Below the pieces are notes generated by a model. It saw only the letters and a list, made by a program, of their open reading frames with translations, was not told where the DNA came from and did no database searches. DNA of 64,000 nucleotides from Anaeramoeba flamelloides (Eukaryota; Metamonada; Anaeramoebidae). Positions 12,201-24,188 of the stretch are shown here, in pieces (position 1 is the first letter of the stretch; every line of letters begins with the position of its first letter). The translations under genes and the position numbers were made by a program. The stretch lies in NCBI GenBank assembly GCA_027625915.1, contig JANTQA010000008.1, forward strand, positions 2,063,001 to 2,127,000, read 5' to 3'.

Positions 12201-15200
12201 ATACTAGCTAAAATAGCAAATTACCTCTTTAAATATTGTATAATAATAAATTTATTAATTATCATATAAATAAACACATGCTTTTGAAGAATATTTCTTT
12301 TTCTTTTTCTTTTCCTTTGTCAAAAAAATTTGAATTTATTTTAATATGTAAAGGTAGTGTAGTAATAATGAAAAAAAAATATTTAATTCAAATGAACTAT
12401 TATTAAATTATTATATCTTTTAACAATACCATTTTCCAAAGCAAGGGGCAGGGTGATATTCTTAATTAAACACACAAATAGAAATCCACATAAGCAAATA
12501 GAACACACACATACAAATACAAATATATCAATACTAATAAATATAAAAAGTATTTAAAAAAATAATTTCTTTTTTAATAAAATATTAAAAATAATTAACC
12601 CAATTGCATTTTATTTATTTATTTTTTATTATCTTTTCAAGAAATTCGTCAAGTATGGGTTAGGGTTTTAAATTTTAGTTAATATTTTAAATTTGATTAC
12701 TTCAGAAACAAAAATTGAAATCTAATGTTATGTAATTAATGAAATAATGTTTATTTAAAAATAAAATAAATATTTACCTTTAATATTTTCAAATTTATCT
12801 GGAAGATCAATAATTGTAAGGATTTGCTTATTATTTATAATTAAAAATCTTGAATATTGTAAAAATTGATGATGTGATAAACCAATTTTTTTCATAATTT
12901 GTAATTCATTAGTTATAGGAGAAAGTGTTGAAGCACCCAGGGGTATTGGAAAATTTCCTGCCAATTTTAAGATTTTAAAAAAAATATATTTCGCTTCAGT
13001 AAATATTTTTTGAGAAATTATAATTTTTTCTTTTTTTTCTTTTTTTTCTTTTTTCTTTTTTTTTTCAATTTTTGATTCAAAAATTTTTCCAATGGAATTT
13101 AAAATTTCTTGAATAACATTTGGATAAAAAGTAAACCATTGGTAAGGTATGATCAAATCTGAAATTGTATTTAACATTGAAGTAATTATTGAATCAAATT
13201 CGGACTGTAAACAATTATTAGGTGGTTCTTTAAATAATTTGACCATAATTCTATTCATTCCAATAATAACATTAGGAATGGTTTGCTATTGTTGAGTAAA
13301 TAAATAAATAAATAATTAAAAAAAAAAAAAAATTAAAATAAGGAATATGGTTTGTATAAAATGTTTAAAATAAAATAATAATAATTTAGAATTTTACTGT
13401 TGAGCACTCATTAATTTCATTAACCTTTGATGCAGATGATCTAATTACCGAAATAGCTGTGCACATAACCTTAGCAGGCCATTGAGATTGGATTTCATTT
13501 GGTTGGCAAATAAATTTTTGTATTGTTAATAAAAATAAAGGTGGGACTGTTGTTTGCTTTTCAAAAGTTTCAAATATTAACATTCCCATGATTTTCAGTA
13601 ATATTATGGCATTTAGCGGATCGGTTTCAGTTGACCAACTATTTAAAACAATGGAACGGATTTCGCTGATCAAATTCAAATCCTTTATACAATCTTTAGA
13701 ATAACCCTCAATTGGCAAAATTTTTAAATTTGTGAAATGGTTGGGATAAGAAATTAAATTTTTTAAAATTAGAATTGATGATTTTCTCAATGAAGATAAC
13801 GAATAATTCGTTTCGAATGGGAGAGTTGTCTATTTTTTTTTTTTTTAATATATAAATACATACACACCGATATAAATATATGTACAAAGAAATAAATAAG
13901 AATTGTTTAGAATGTTAAATAATAACAAGAAAATAAAAAAAAAATAAAAGATTTACAGAATTTAAAATAAGTTTAATTATCTTTAAAAAATGAGGAATTA
14001 AAATAAATAACCCATTTAGATTTCTTAAAAATAAATTTTCTGTATATTTTAAAATGGCACCCAGAGAATCAGAATATTCTTCTGTTTTCATAAAAGCTAA
14101 AACAATTGCAGCATAAAATTTGGAAAGATAAGTCTGTATAAATGGTCTTTTATAATAAGAAGAAAAAATATTTGAAAGTATTGAGAAGGCAATTGAAACA
14201 CCCTCTTCAAAACCAAATTTATTTTTATATACAGTCTCAAATAACCAATTACCAAAAATTTTCATTATCGTATTGCCATCAGGATTATCTGGTAGAATGA
14301 TTTTTTTCGATTTTCTTTTGAAATCAGATTTATTACCAATGTTTAATAAAAGAGTAACAACATCTTTTATTCCACGCATCATCTGTGCAAATAAAGTTGG
14401 TGATGCGAATCTATTTGGATTCCCTAAAATATCTATTTTTTATAAAAAAGAAAAAATTAAGAAAATATAATATTAGATAGACAAATAGGTATGAATTTTA
14501 TTATTTTATTTTTAATTAAGAGAAAAAAAAAAAATGATTATTTCATTTGGTTATTTTAATATTTATTAACTAATTTTTTTATAAAAAAAATCTTTAAATT
14601 TTTAAGAATTCAGAAGTTTGTTATGATTGAAAAAAATTTAAAAAAAAAAAAAAAGATACATTCATTTGATTATTTTTTTGTTGAGAGTTGATTATAAATA
14701 ACCTATAATGGAATAAAACACAAGATTTTAATTTTGTAAAAAAATATATTTTTTTGGATTTTAATTTTTCTTTTTGCTTTTTTTTAATTTTTTTTTAAAT
14801 TCAAACTCTAAATAATCTTTTATTCAATTTAATAATGATAAAGTCCAATTTTCTCAAAAGAATTTTTTTTATTTTGAAAATTATAGTGTAATTTTAAAAA
14901 ACAGTCCAAAGTAAAAAAAAAAAAAAAAAATTAAAAAATTTTCAAAATATAGTTATTTGGAATACCATTTGAGAATTAACAATTCGATCAATGAGAAAAT
15001 ATAATCGAGCATTTAATAAACTATTTCCGATTTATTGGATTAGTCTGTAACACATTTATTTAACGAGATAACCAACCTTTTCTGAAAAAAACACTATTTT
15101 TAGAAATATTTAAATTCAATATTATGTTAGAAACTGGAAAGGGTGATCTTAGGGATATTTAAATGAGATATCATCCAACACCTTTGGTTTGAAAATTGGT

Positions 15201-18200
15201 GTTTTAATTCATAAGTCCAAATAGATGATGAGTTTAAAAGTTTTATGATCGAATCAAAATTGTTAAAATAATTTTTTTTTAACATTGTTGAAGTTAATTT
15301 TAATTAATTTTTGTTTTTGTGAAGAGTGTTGAATTTATTTTTGTTATCCCTTTGGTAAAAATAAGACTAATTTATTTATTTTTATTTTCTGAAATTACCA
15401 TTGTGGAAAAAAAGTGAAACAGAGAAAAAAAGCTCAACACGGTTTTTAATTGGGAACATTACTGAAAATGAAAAGTAAAATCAATTAAAAAAAGAATAAA
15501 TAAATTAATAAAGACAAAATGAAGTGTTGAGAAAAATAACAGTTTTTTGAATACTATCTTTTGGTATGGGCTTTTCTTTGGTTGATCAATTATTAAAAAT
15601 TTGTTCAAAAAATTGACTATTTTTGAGATCTCCAAAACCACACCAACAATTTCGATAAATCAAGTAGATTTAAATTGTATTTGTTGGTTTGACTGAAAAT
15701 AATATAATGGGTTATTATTTGAAGTTAATTAGTTTCTTCTTTTTATTGATTTTACTTTCCATTTTCAATAATGTTCCCAATTAAAAACCGTGTTTAACTT
15801 TTTTTCCTGTTTCACTTTTTTTCCAAAACGGTTAAAAACAATTTAAAAAAAGGCTATTTTTTTACAAAATGATAAATTATTTAATTTTTCTATTTTCACG
15901 ATTATGTTATTTGTATACTTTACCTCTAAAATTGGTTTGAAAATAAATAACCAAAGAGCCTTAATTTTCTATTGTTTATAACCAAAACAAAAACATATTA
16001 GAAAAAATTGATGTACCTTTTTACACCAATAGAGGTTTCTTTGTTTGGAAAATACTTTCAATAATTTGTTTGAAGTCGAAAAATATTATTGTTAGGTGAA
16101 AGGGTGTTTATGATATTTTTGTAAAATACAATATTAAAATTTAGTTATTTTTATTAAAATAATTAATTAGCAGTTTAAAAAATCATTTTGTTAATATTGG
16201 AGTATATTATTAAACCAAGTACTTTGAGCTTTTTTTTTCCATTTTGAGGGAATAACCTGAATTCTGATTCAAATTATTATCAAAATTCGAGAAAAAAGTA
16301 AGATCATTATTCTCGAACAATTCTTCAATAAATCCAATTCAACAGTATTCTAGGTTATTTGATCGAAAATTATGTGGTAAATATTTAAAAAAATATAAAA
16401 GAAAAAAGTTTTTTTTGTTTATCTGTTTTTCATCTTTAACAAATTATTTTTTTCGAAATTTGTAAATAATTTTATTTTTTTGTTGTTTTATGGTAAAACT
16501 AATTAAAAAGAAAATTAAAGAATAATTTTTCTGAAAAAAATATAACAATTTTTAAGTTAGAAAGATATTCCAAATAATTGAAAAAAACTAAGATAAACTT
16601 TGAATAATAATCGAAATACTTGATATATTATAAAAATATGCATTTACTTAAAAAGTTTTAGTTTTCCTTTAATAACAAATAAATTGCGAAATTTGCAAGA
16701 CCAAATTTCTTAATGGAAAACTAAAAACAATAAAATTTTAGTATTTGAACAGTAAGATGAATTAAAAACATTATCTTGTTCTGGTATCATTATTTTGATT
16801 TCCAAAATATTTACCTGCAATTATTTTAGAAAATTTAACAAAATCAAAAAAATTTTTTATTGTTTTAGAAATTAAAACAATGAATTTTTTCCTTATTTTT
16901 TGTTTTGGTAATATGACATTCGAGTTACAATTGAAACATTTTGAAAAAAAATTACTTTTTTCACAATTTTAAAAATATCGCCACCCACCAACTATTTAAC
17001 AACTAATAAACCTATAGGTTATATCAAAATCATGATAAGAAGTTCAAATAAAAAAATGAAAATAAAACAAAATTTTTTTTCTTCTGTCACTTTCCCTTAA
17101 AATAAATTGGGTTTTCAGAAAATAAACATGTGCAAAACAGCCTTTGTGATAATATCACATCATATTTATCACGCAATTTAGCTGTGCCAGGATTTTTTTT
17201 TTTTAAATAATATCAGCAGTTATTGATTTTTTTTAAAAAAAATATCGAATATATTTCTTTTTGAGATGCGAATGCATCGAGAGAAAAATATATTCAGATG
17301 TTTTTTTTTAAAAAAAAAAAATCAATAGTGAATGTTATATTTTGAGGGCAAACAATATGAAAAAAATAAAAAAGACTCAAAACAAAAAAAAAAAAAAAAA
17401 TTTTTATTTATTTTTCATCCTTTGTGATCTTTATCGAAAATAGTTAGAAATGTTAAAAACAACAAATATAAAAGATCTTCATTTGTATTTTAATTTCTTT
17501 TAATATTTGTTCCAAACTCTCATCTGATATTGGAACTTCGTCTGGTGAATCGTTGTTATCTGATTGGCCACTAAAAGAGTAAAATTTTTGGACCATTAAA
17601 CATCCCAATACAACAAACTTATAAATAAAAAAAAATGTTTTGTTATTTTCTCTTTTTGAAATTCTGTCATTTCAATTATTTTAAAAAAAAGTAAAAATGA
17701 AACTGAATTTTTCCAACTCCTTTTAAATGGTTGATTGCTTCGATTGCTACTCTTTTTTTAATCCTTAGCAAAAAATTTTTATCAAAAAATTGATATTTTT
17801 TTTGATTTCAAAAAGTCAATTGATAAGATCCAAAAGCCAAAATAAACCTTTTTATTTGCAATAATTTTTTTTTTGATAAAGTGATCTGATATTTTTAGTA
17901 ACTTGAATTTTTCACTTTATGAATTTGAATTTTCTTTCCCAAAAAAAAACCCAAAGGCCAATTTAAACAATTTCCTCCTATATTTTTAATTTGAAAAAGT
18001 TTTGATATTTTTTCACTAATTTTTAGCTTATTTTTTTCTTACCAGAAAAGAAAAGCTTAACCCAATACAAGAACATTTGGTAAACAATATCGAATATGTT
18101 ACGTGATGTTGATCAGAAAAATATAGCAACATTTTTTATATTTTTTCCAATAGTTTTGCATGAGAAAAATAACAACAATAATGACAATGTCTTCTTGGAT

Positions 18201-21014
18201 TATTATGAGTTAAGGGATTAGCATCTACCAAGGAAAAGACTAAGACCAAAAGAAAGTTGTTATCGGGTGTAAATCACATTAGTTTGACCATGGTTCAAAT
18301 TTTTCTAAAAAAATTGATTAGTCAAGTAGTGATATTTGTTGATCTACATCAATTAAAAATGATCCTTGTATTAGTAAAAAAACCCAACAATTTCAGATTA
18401 AAATCTGTATTTCTCCACAAATTTAATGGTTGAATTATCAATTTTCAGACTACAAAGTTGCAAAATATCTTTCAAAAATTTGTCTCGAAATGCAGATTAG
18501 TTACTAAAAATTTCAATTTTTTTAAAAAAATTAAATAATTTACCAATTGATTCTTTTGACAAATTATTTCTCGAATCTTGGAAATATATTGATGTTACAA
18601 TTAGATTTATAAAAAGGAAAAAAAAACTAATCATTCGTTGAGTTTTTAAGTTGATGATTATTATGTTAATCTTTGAAATTAAAAAATTATAAAAATAGTT
18701 ACTTTTGGAAGTTCTAAATCAGAATTATTAAATACTAGAATACTATTATTTGATGTTTCTATTTTAAGATTTGGAAAAGGAATTAAAAAAAAAAAATTTA
18801 TAATTTTTTATTGTTATCCTTACAAAATATGTAATAATTTAATATGCAACAATATTCATAATAGATTTTTTAGAGATATGTGAACCATGTAATATCAATT
18901 ACACCCAATTACAACATACTTTGATTATAGACAAAATCTATGGTGAGGCTAATCCCTTAAGATCCATTTACTATTACAATCACCCCTGTTAATAGAACTT
19001 AAATCTGTTGCCAATTTAAACAAAAAAACCAACCTTGTCAATTATTTTCTGAACTATCAATTAATAAATCATTTTAGTTCTTGGAATTGGGATTTTAAAG
19101 CAATAATACAAAATACAACACTCCCAAGTAAAATGTTTTGGCTTAAAAAAGATAAGCATTTACAACTTGGTCTTTCCTATCAACAAACCTCATATTTTTT
19201 TCTTGAATAATTGACAGTATTAAAGCGTTTTATTTTGTTTTTTGAGATTCCCAATCTTTGTTTATGATTTTCAATTTGGTTTATTTACCATTCGTAATTT
19301 GTTTTTTGAGTGTTGTTGCTTAATTTTTGGATTTTAGAAAAGGTTTAAGTGGAAAAAAATATTTTGTATAAAAACTGTTCAAAAATCTAATATTTTTGGT
19401 TTTTTATAAAATTATTTTGAGCAATATCTCTTTGTATTTCACATAAAAGAGTCACAATTTCAAACATTACACAAACATTTTTCCGAGTTACATAAAAAAC
19501 ATCAAATCTGAAAAAGTAAATTGAAATTTATTTACCTACCCTTAAAGTCCCAAGAAAGTAAAAAATAAAATTTTGATAAAGAATATTTAATTCATTCAAA
19601 TTTGTTTTTCAAACTCGAAATAGTGTAAGTATTGAAAAAGTGCTTCAGTTGATCAAAAAAATGGAATTTACAGTTTTTTTAAAATGTAGACGAGTTTTAG
19701 ATTTGACAGCAAGTAGAAAATAAATTTTTTTAATCTAATTTTTTTTTTTGTCATTTTGAAGAGTTGAATAAAGTACGGCAAGACTAATTTATATAACCAT
19801 AACTACCCAGAGGATACTAATGTTTTTTTCTGATGAAAGAGTGAAAATAAAATCAATTTTTTTCTCACTAGATCAGTTGAAATATCTTACATGTCAACAC
19901 CAAAAGAGAATAAAACATAAACCAATTTGTTTTTTTTAAAAAGACTTTGTAGAGAATTAAAATCAAAAAGCCTAAGGACTTTTTTTTTTTTGGTTAGCGA
20001 GAGTAAAAGAAAAAGATAAAGAAAAAGAAAAAGAAAAAGAGAAAGAGAAAGAAAAGAAAATGAAAAAAGAGAAATGAGTCAAGCTTACTTAAAAATTTTT
20101 TCCATGAAAGAATGACTTGTTTTTTAGTCATTTTTAAAGTTGAAGAGTTTAATGTTTTGTCGCTTAATGGACTATTTGGTTAATTTTAATATAATTTTAT
20201 TTTGGAAACATTATTAGAAAAATATTTGATGTTAAAAAATAAAAACATTTAAAAAGAAGCCTGAAAATAAGAAATAATAAAAATATTACAGTGTTATTGC
20301 AACTGTTTTAGTTCCTTCTTGTTCACCATAAAGTATTCCTATGACTCTGTTCATTAAGCCAAATATTGTAGAAGACCATTGAACAATTGTTTCTTTTCTA
20401 TGAACCCAATTACTTGCTAATTGACGAAATAGGTTCCATAAGTTAGGATCCGGTGTACCAGAAACTAACCACAATTCAAATAATAACTTTGAAGGGTGTG
20501 GTTTTTGGGATATTTGTTTGGTTTTATCGAATTTGGAAAGGTTTTTGAATTAAATAAAAAATTTCAATTAAAAAGAACTTTGAAAAGAAAAAAAAGTTAA
20601 AAATAAATAAAAACCTACTTTCAAAACATTCCATGTTTGTGAAAGAGTAAGTTGAGGTTGTTTTGTTGAACCTTCACCCTGTAACAAAGAGTCTGTAATC
20701 CCTAATATAACAGTTAACAAATGCTTTCTTGTTTTGGCATTACTTTTTTCTTTTTTTTCGGATTTGCCAATTTTTTCATATATTTTGATTGATTTTTCGC
20801 ACAATTCAAAATGTTTTTTTGTTAAATCCTTAGAAAGTCCACTTCTTGGTTGAAAAATTAATGACAGGTGGTTAATTATTTCCTAAACATTCCAATTTTA
20901 GAATTTTGTCATCAATTTTGAAGAAAAAAGAACAAATTTTTGTTGTTTTTGTTTTTGTTTTTGTTTTTTTAATGAAACGAAAAAAAAACATTAAGAAGGG
21001 AAACAAAGAATAAC

Positions 21015-21049
<35 letters not shown>

Positions 21050-21500
21050 AAAAGGGGGAATATTTACACGAATAAAAAAATACTGCTTCTCGTTGTTGAT
21101 CACTTTTGGTATTCTTTCCTTTGAGATCCATTTTTCGTAAATTAAAAAAGCTTTTTCAATGATCGTAAAATTTTCAATTGGCAATGAGAATGCTTGCCCC
21201 GTAAACTCGAAAAGCCATTTTAAATGGAACTGACTTGAAAAGATCTTGTCCAAGTCATCAGTTTCTAAGTATACATCTAAAACAGAATTAATGATACCTT
21301 TTTTTACATCTGCAGGGAAATGAACCAAAACACCCGTAGCTAGATTTTGAAAGAATTATAGAAAAGTAAAAAGATGGTAAAATTTAAAGCCAAAGCGAGT
21401 TTAAGAACACTACAAGAAGAAAATTTAATCAAATTAAAAAAGAACACAAACACTTTCTGTGTTGATTAGGAGTTACTTCGCTGATATGTTCAAGAAACAT
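9222..21500 (-). CDS. RALGAPB: RalGAP beta-like protein (Rap/Ran-GAP domain), nine exons
   Basis: Non-catalytic-type subunit of the RalGAP complex, which restrains Ral GTPases and is related to tuberin. Exons, in gene order: 21500-21452 (tentative), 21339-21068, 20882-20619, 20486-20290, 17570-17464 (tentative), 14423-13957, 13829-13398, 13285-12778, 10594-9222. All junction phases agree and give 1222 residues; human RALGAPB has about 1490. Collinear blocks recalled from human RALGAPB include LLFELWL and VQWSSTIFGL near the N-terminus, then FGNWLFETVY, YLSKFYA, STETDP, FPIPLGAS and the C-terminal Rap-GAP fold (about residues 975-1140: YSIGVVYVEEG, FLKELGW, THQGYNGGL, PYY). The conserved tail NKIKQIT follows. 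A Thr/Glu/Lys run lies before the GAP domain. Small introns are 112-185 bp; three are 2.2-3.0 kb. Exons 1 and 5 use GTTTGT or GTTGTT donors, unlike the GTA donors elsewhere, so they are the least certain. Confidence 0.88.
10595..12777 (-). other. 2.2 kb last intron of the RalGAP gene
   Basis: Bounded by GTAAAT and a TTTAATAG acceptor; the phase (one base) matches on both sides and restores a GAA codon. It contains AT-rich filler, a short plus-strand Glu-rich frame ending near 10760, and a CT-rich tract near 12296-12318. No nested gene is supported. Confidence 0.7.
15398..15832. mobile_element. 435 bp TIR element (GGAAAAAAAGTG family) in a RalGAP intron
   Basis: The ends are inverted copies of about 80 bp. 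The left end has TTGTGGAAAAAAAGTGAAAC and later TTTTTAATTGGGAACATT; the right end carries the reverse complement of each. A TA dinucleotide flanks both ends (15396-15397, 15833-15834). The interior matches the element at 30711-31135 in the opposite internal orientation, for example the TTGATCAAT and ACTTCATTTTGTC segments. It is non-coding: the 60-codon frame inside is part of the repeat. It sits in the 3.0 kb intron between the exons at 17464 and 14423. Confidence 0.8.
18214..18956. mobile_element. 743 bp TTAA-flanked TIR element in a RalGAP intron
   Basis: TTAA stands on both sides (18210-18213 and 18957-18960). The ends read inward as GGGATTAGCATC and GGGATTAGCCTC, and inverted similarity continues for about 100 bp (both arms have GTTGTWATYGGGTGTAA, then ATGGTTCA). 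No transposase frame. TTAA targets are the hallmark of piggyBac-type transposition, so this looks like a non-autonomous piggyBac-like element; that family call is inference. It lies in the 2.7 kb intron between exons 20290 and 17570. Relatives are at 26035, 28141, 30208 and 61107. Confidence 0.75.
20005..20075 (+). repeat. Purine-rich GAAAAA/GAGAAA tract
   Basis: A low-complexity run of AAGAAAAAGA-type units; on the minus strand it is a polypyrimidine tract just downstream of the donor at 20289 in the RalGAP gene. It could act as a splicing signal, but nothing shows that. Confidence 0.5.
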
Positions 21501-24188
21501 ATTCAAACACACTTTAAAAAAAAAATGATTTTTCCAAATTGTGAACATCTTTATGAAAAGAGAAAACACCGTGAATGAAATTCTAAAAATTTGTTGTTTT
21601 TGTTAATTGGTGGACAACAAAAACAAATTTTTCCCAATTATTTGTCAGAAAGTTTATTTTATTTTTATTGTTTCATAGTTTTTTTAAGGTTGTTTCAAAC
21701 GAACTCTTAATTCTTGGACGAAAATACTTCACCACTCAAGGTATCTTGTTTGAACTTGAAAACTTTGAAGTCTTCTGTAAAATGGCCTTTTATTTGTTTT
21801 GATTTTTGAAAGAAAAATAAAAATGAGTTACTTTTGACATTTTTTGAAATTACTGTTCTGAAAAAAAAGTTAGGTCTATTGTCAAAAATTGTAATACATC
21901 TTTTTTTTGAATTGTTATGAATTTATATAAGTAAATTCCTTGAAGAATATTTTTTTTTTTTTTTTTTTTTGAGTGCTGGGGGGATTGAAACTTTCAAACC
22001 AAAATCACATTAACTAGCTCTATTTGTGAAAAGAAAGCGAACCCAAAATAAATCAGAGTTGACCCTTTTAATTTTCAATTTTTTGAATATTTTTTTGATT
22101 AACTTAAGAGAGGATTTGACGATATCTTTGATAATTCACAATAAAGATTCAAAAATCATGATCACGTTTATCAAAAATCACGATATTTTTGAAAATCATC
22201 ACAATTACTGAAAAATTGTGATAAAAATAAAATCGAGATTTAATAGTTGATGGACTTTAGGGCTAATTCCAAAATCTTTTGAAAAAGTAAAATTTTGTTT
22301 GATAGAAAAACAGATCTTGAAAAGTTATTCCTTAAATAAATAACAAAATAATAACTTGATTCAATCAAGGACCAAATCAAGATTTTTCATCCTAATTTAA
22401 TTTTGGATTTGGTTATCAAACCTATTGATTGATACTTTAAAGATCTCAAAAGACAATAAAAAATGCAAATAAAAAACATTGTATTTAATGGTGGTGTTTA
22501 ATAAATTATACTGAATAAAAAGTCTTTTAAAATAAGTGACCATTAATAGTTCTTTAAATAATCCTTTCTTGTGTTAAAACCTTTTCTTTATTCTATTGGA
22601 AGTTTAAAGGCGAGAGTTCACTTTTGAAAAGCTTTTAAAACAAAGTAGTCATGTTTTTGCCAATTAGTAAGATTTTTTTTACATTTTTTTTTCTTTCTCT
22701 TTTTCAACTCTAGCCTTTTTATTGCAAAAGAAAACACAGCTAGATTTTAACAGTATTTTTTAATTGAATACAAAGATGAAAAAAAATTGCTCATTCTTTT
22801 TTATCATTGTTTAACTTGTGAAGGTAATAAACATATTTTTAAAATAGCATCTATTTTATATTCAAGTGGATTGTTGAAACATACGATTATTTATTTGATC
22901 ATAAAATTCCTTTGAGATTTTACGTTTGTAAAAAAAAATATGAAAAAAGAATTTTTTTTCCACTACAAACAATCTCTTTCTGTTGATAAAAGATTTATGC
23001 TTTTTGAACCTTTCAAAGTCTTGAAGACACTTTAAAACTCTTTCAAACATTTCCTAACCCTTAAATCCCCAACCCATTCATATTTATTATTAAATAACCA
23101 ACATACTTTTTTACAAATTTGTTTTCAAAAATGAGAATTTCAAATATTTTTTTTCAAAGTAAGTCAAATAAAGAGTAATGTTTCAAACAAGAAATAAAGC
23201 TGTTTAAATTATTGAAAAAAATAAATACAAAAAATTCAACAAAAAATATAAAAAAAAAATATCGAAAAAAAGTTAAATCTAGATTTAAAATTATTATTAG
23301 CATTATTTTTTTTAATTTATAGGAAAATAAATAATTATTAACACAGGCAAATATATTTGTTATTTTTCTCAAGAAAAAATATTAGAAAAAATATAAAAGA
23401 TGATGCTACATTTTTCAGATCTACATCACTTATTATATTTGATAAATCTTTTTCTCCTGAAAAATAGAAAAAATATCCAATTTTCTAGAACGAAATTCCA
23501 ATTAAATGTTATAGATTAATATTCATATTAAAAATTATATTTGCGAATTTCGTTGAAGATAGGGAAGTAATTTGTCAAATCAAAAATTTTCGAAAGAAAA
23601 GTGTTTCCATTCTGTATTAAAAATAAAACTATACAATGAAGAAGAAATAGTATCAATCGTTAAAAGAAAAGATCAATAAATTAATAATTTTTATTTTTTA
23701 TTTATTGATCAAATATTTTATAATTTTAGTTTTCATTTTTTTAAATCGATTGCTATATTTATCTAATATACTAGGATATCCTCCACTCCTATTTATTAAT
23801 ATATTAATATATTTAGTTAAAGAAAGGATTTTTATAATTCAATTTTGAATCAATCATGTCACTCAAAATTGGAAAAATATAACTATCTCCATAAAAACAT
23901 CCTTATCACGTGACTAAATCAATGAAAAACAATATTTTTTTCGATTTTAATTTCAAGGTATTTTAATTGAGATAATAAATGTATTATCAAATGTTTTTTT
24001 ATTCGAAAAAAAAAACCCTTCACTGGGTCCTCTATTAAGCCTAAAAAACTTAACGAAAATTAACTTGAGCAATATTTATAATTCAGTACCAATTTTATTC
24101 TTAAAGAGTAATTTTGGTAAAAAAATAAAAAAAAAGAAAACTTTTCATCAAAATTTTGTTTAAATTTATTTTTCATTTTTTATATCTT
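21501..24188. other. Gap between the RalGAP and DnaJ genes, with weak coding-like pieces
   Basis: Both neighbours are on the minus strand, so this holds the RalGAP promoter and the DnaJ 3' end. A repeat copy lies at 22014-22105. A 62-codon ATG frame on the minus strand (23050-22862, starts MFERVLKCLQDFERF) and an open stretch just upstream of it, with an acceptor-like TTTTTCAG near 23462 (reads EKDLSNIISDVDLKN), look slightly like coding. I could not join them into a gene or recognise a family. Confidence 0.35.
22014..22105 (+). repeat. Dispersed repeat, inverted copy at 50368-50458
   Basis: The stretch CTCTATTTGTGAAAAGAAA, followed by CGAACCCAAA, AATCAGAGTTGA and TTCAATTTTTTGAA, recurs as its reverse complement at 50368-50458 with a few differences. 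The short frame starting at 22026 is therefore repeat sequence, not a gene. No terminal repeats are visible, so the element's true extent is unknown. Confidence 0.6.

Noticed and set aside
15459-15641. 60-codon minus-strand frame starting MVLEISKIV
   Set aside because: It lies inside the TIR element 15398-15832; the same DNA recurs in the element at 30711-31135, so it is repeat sequence.
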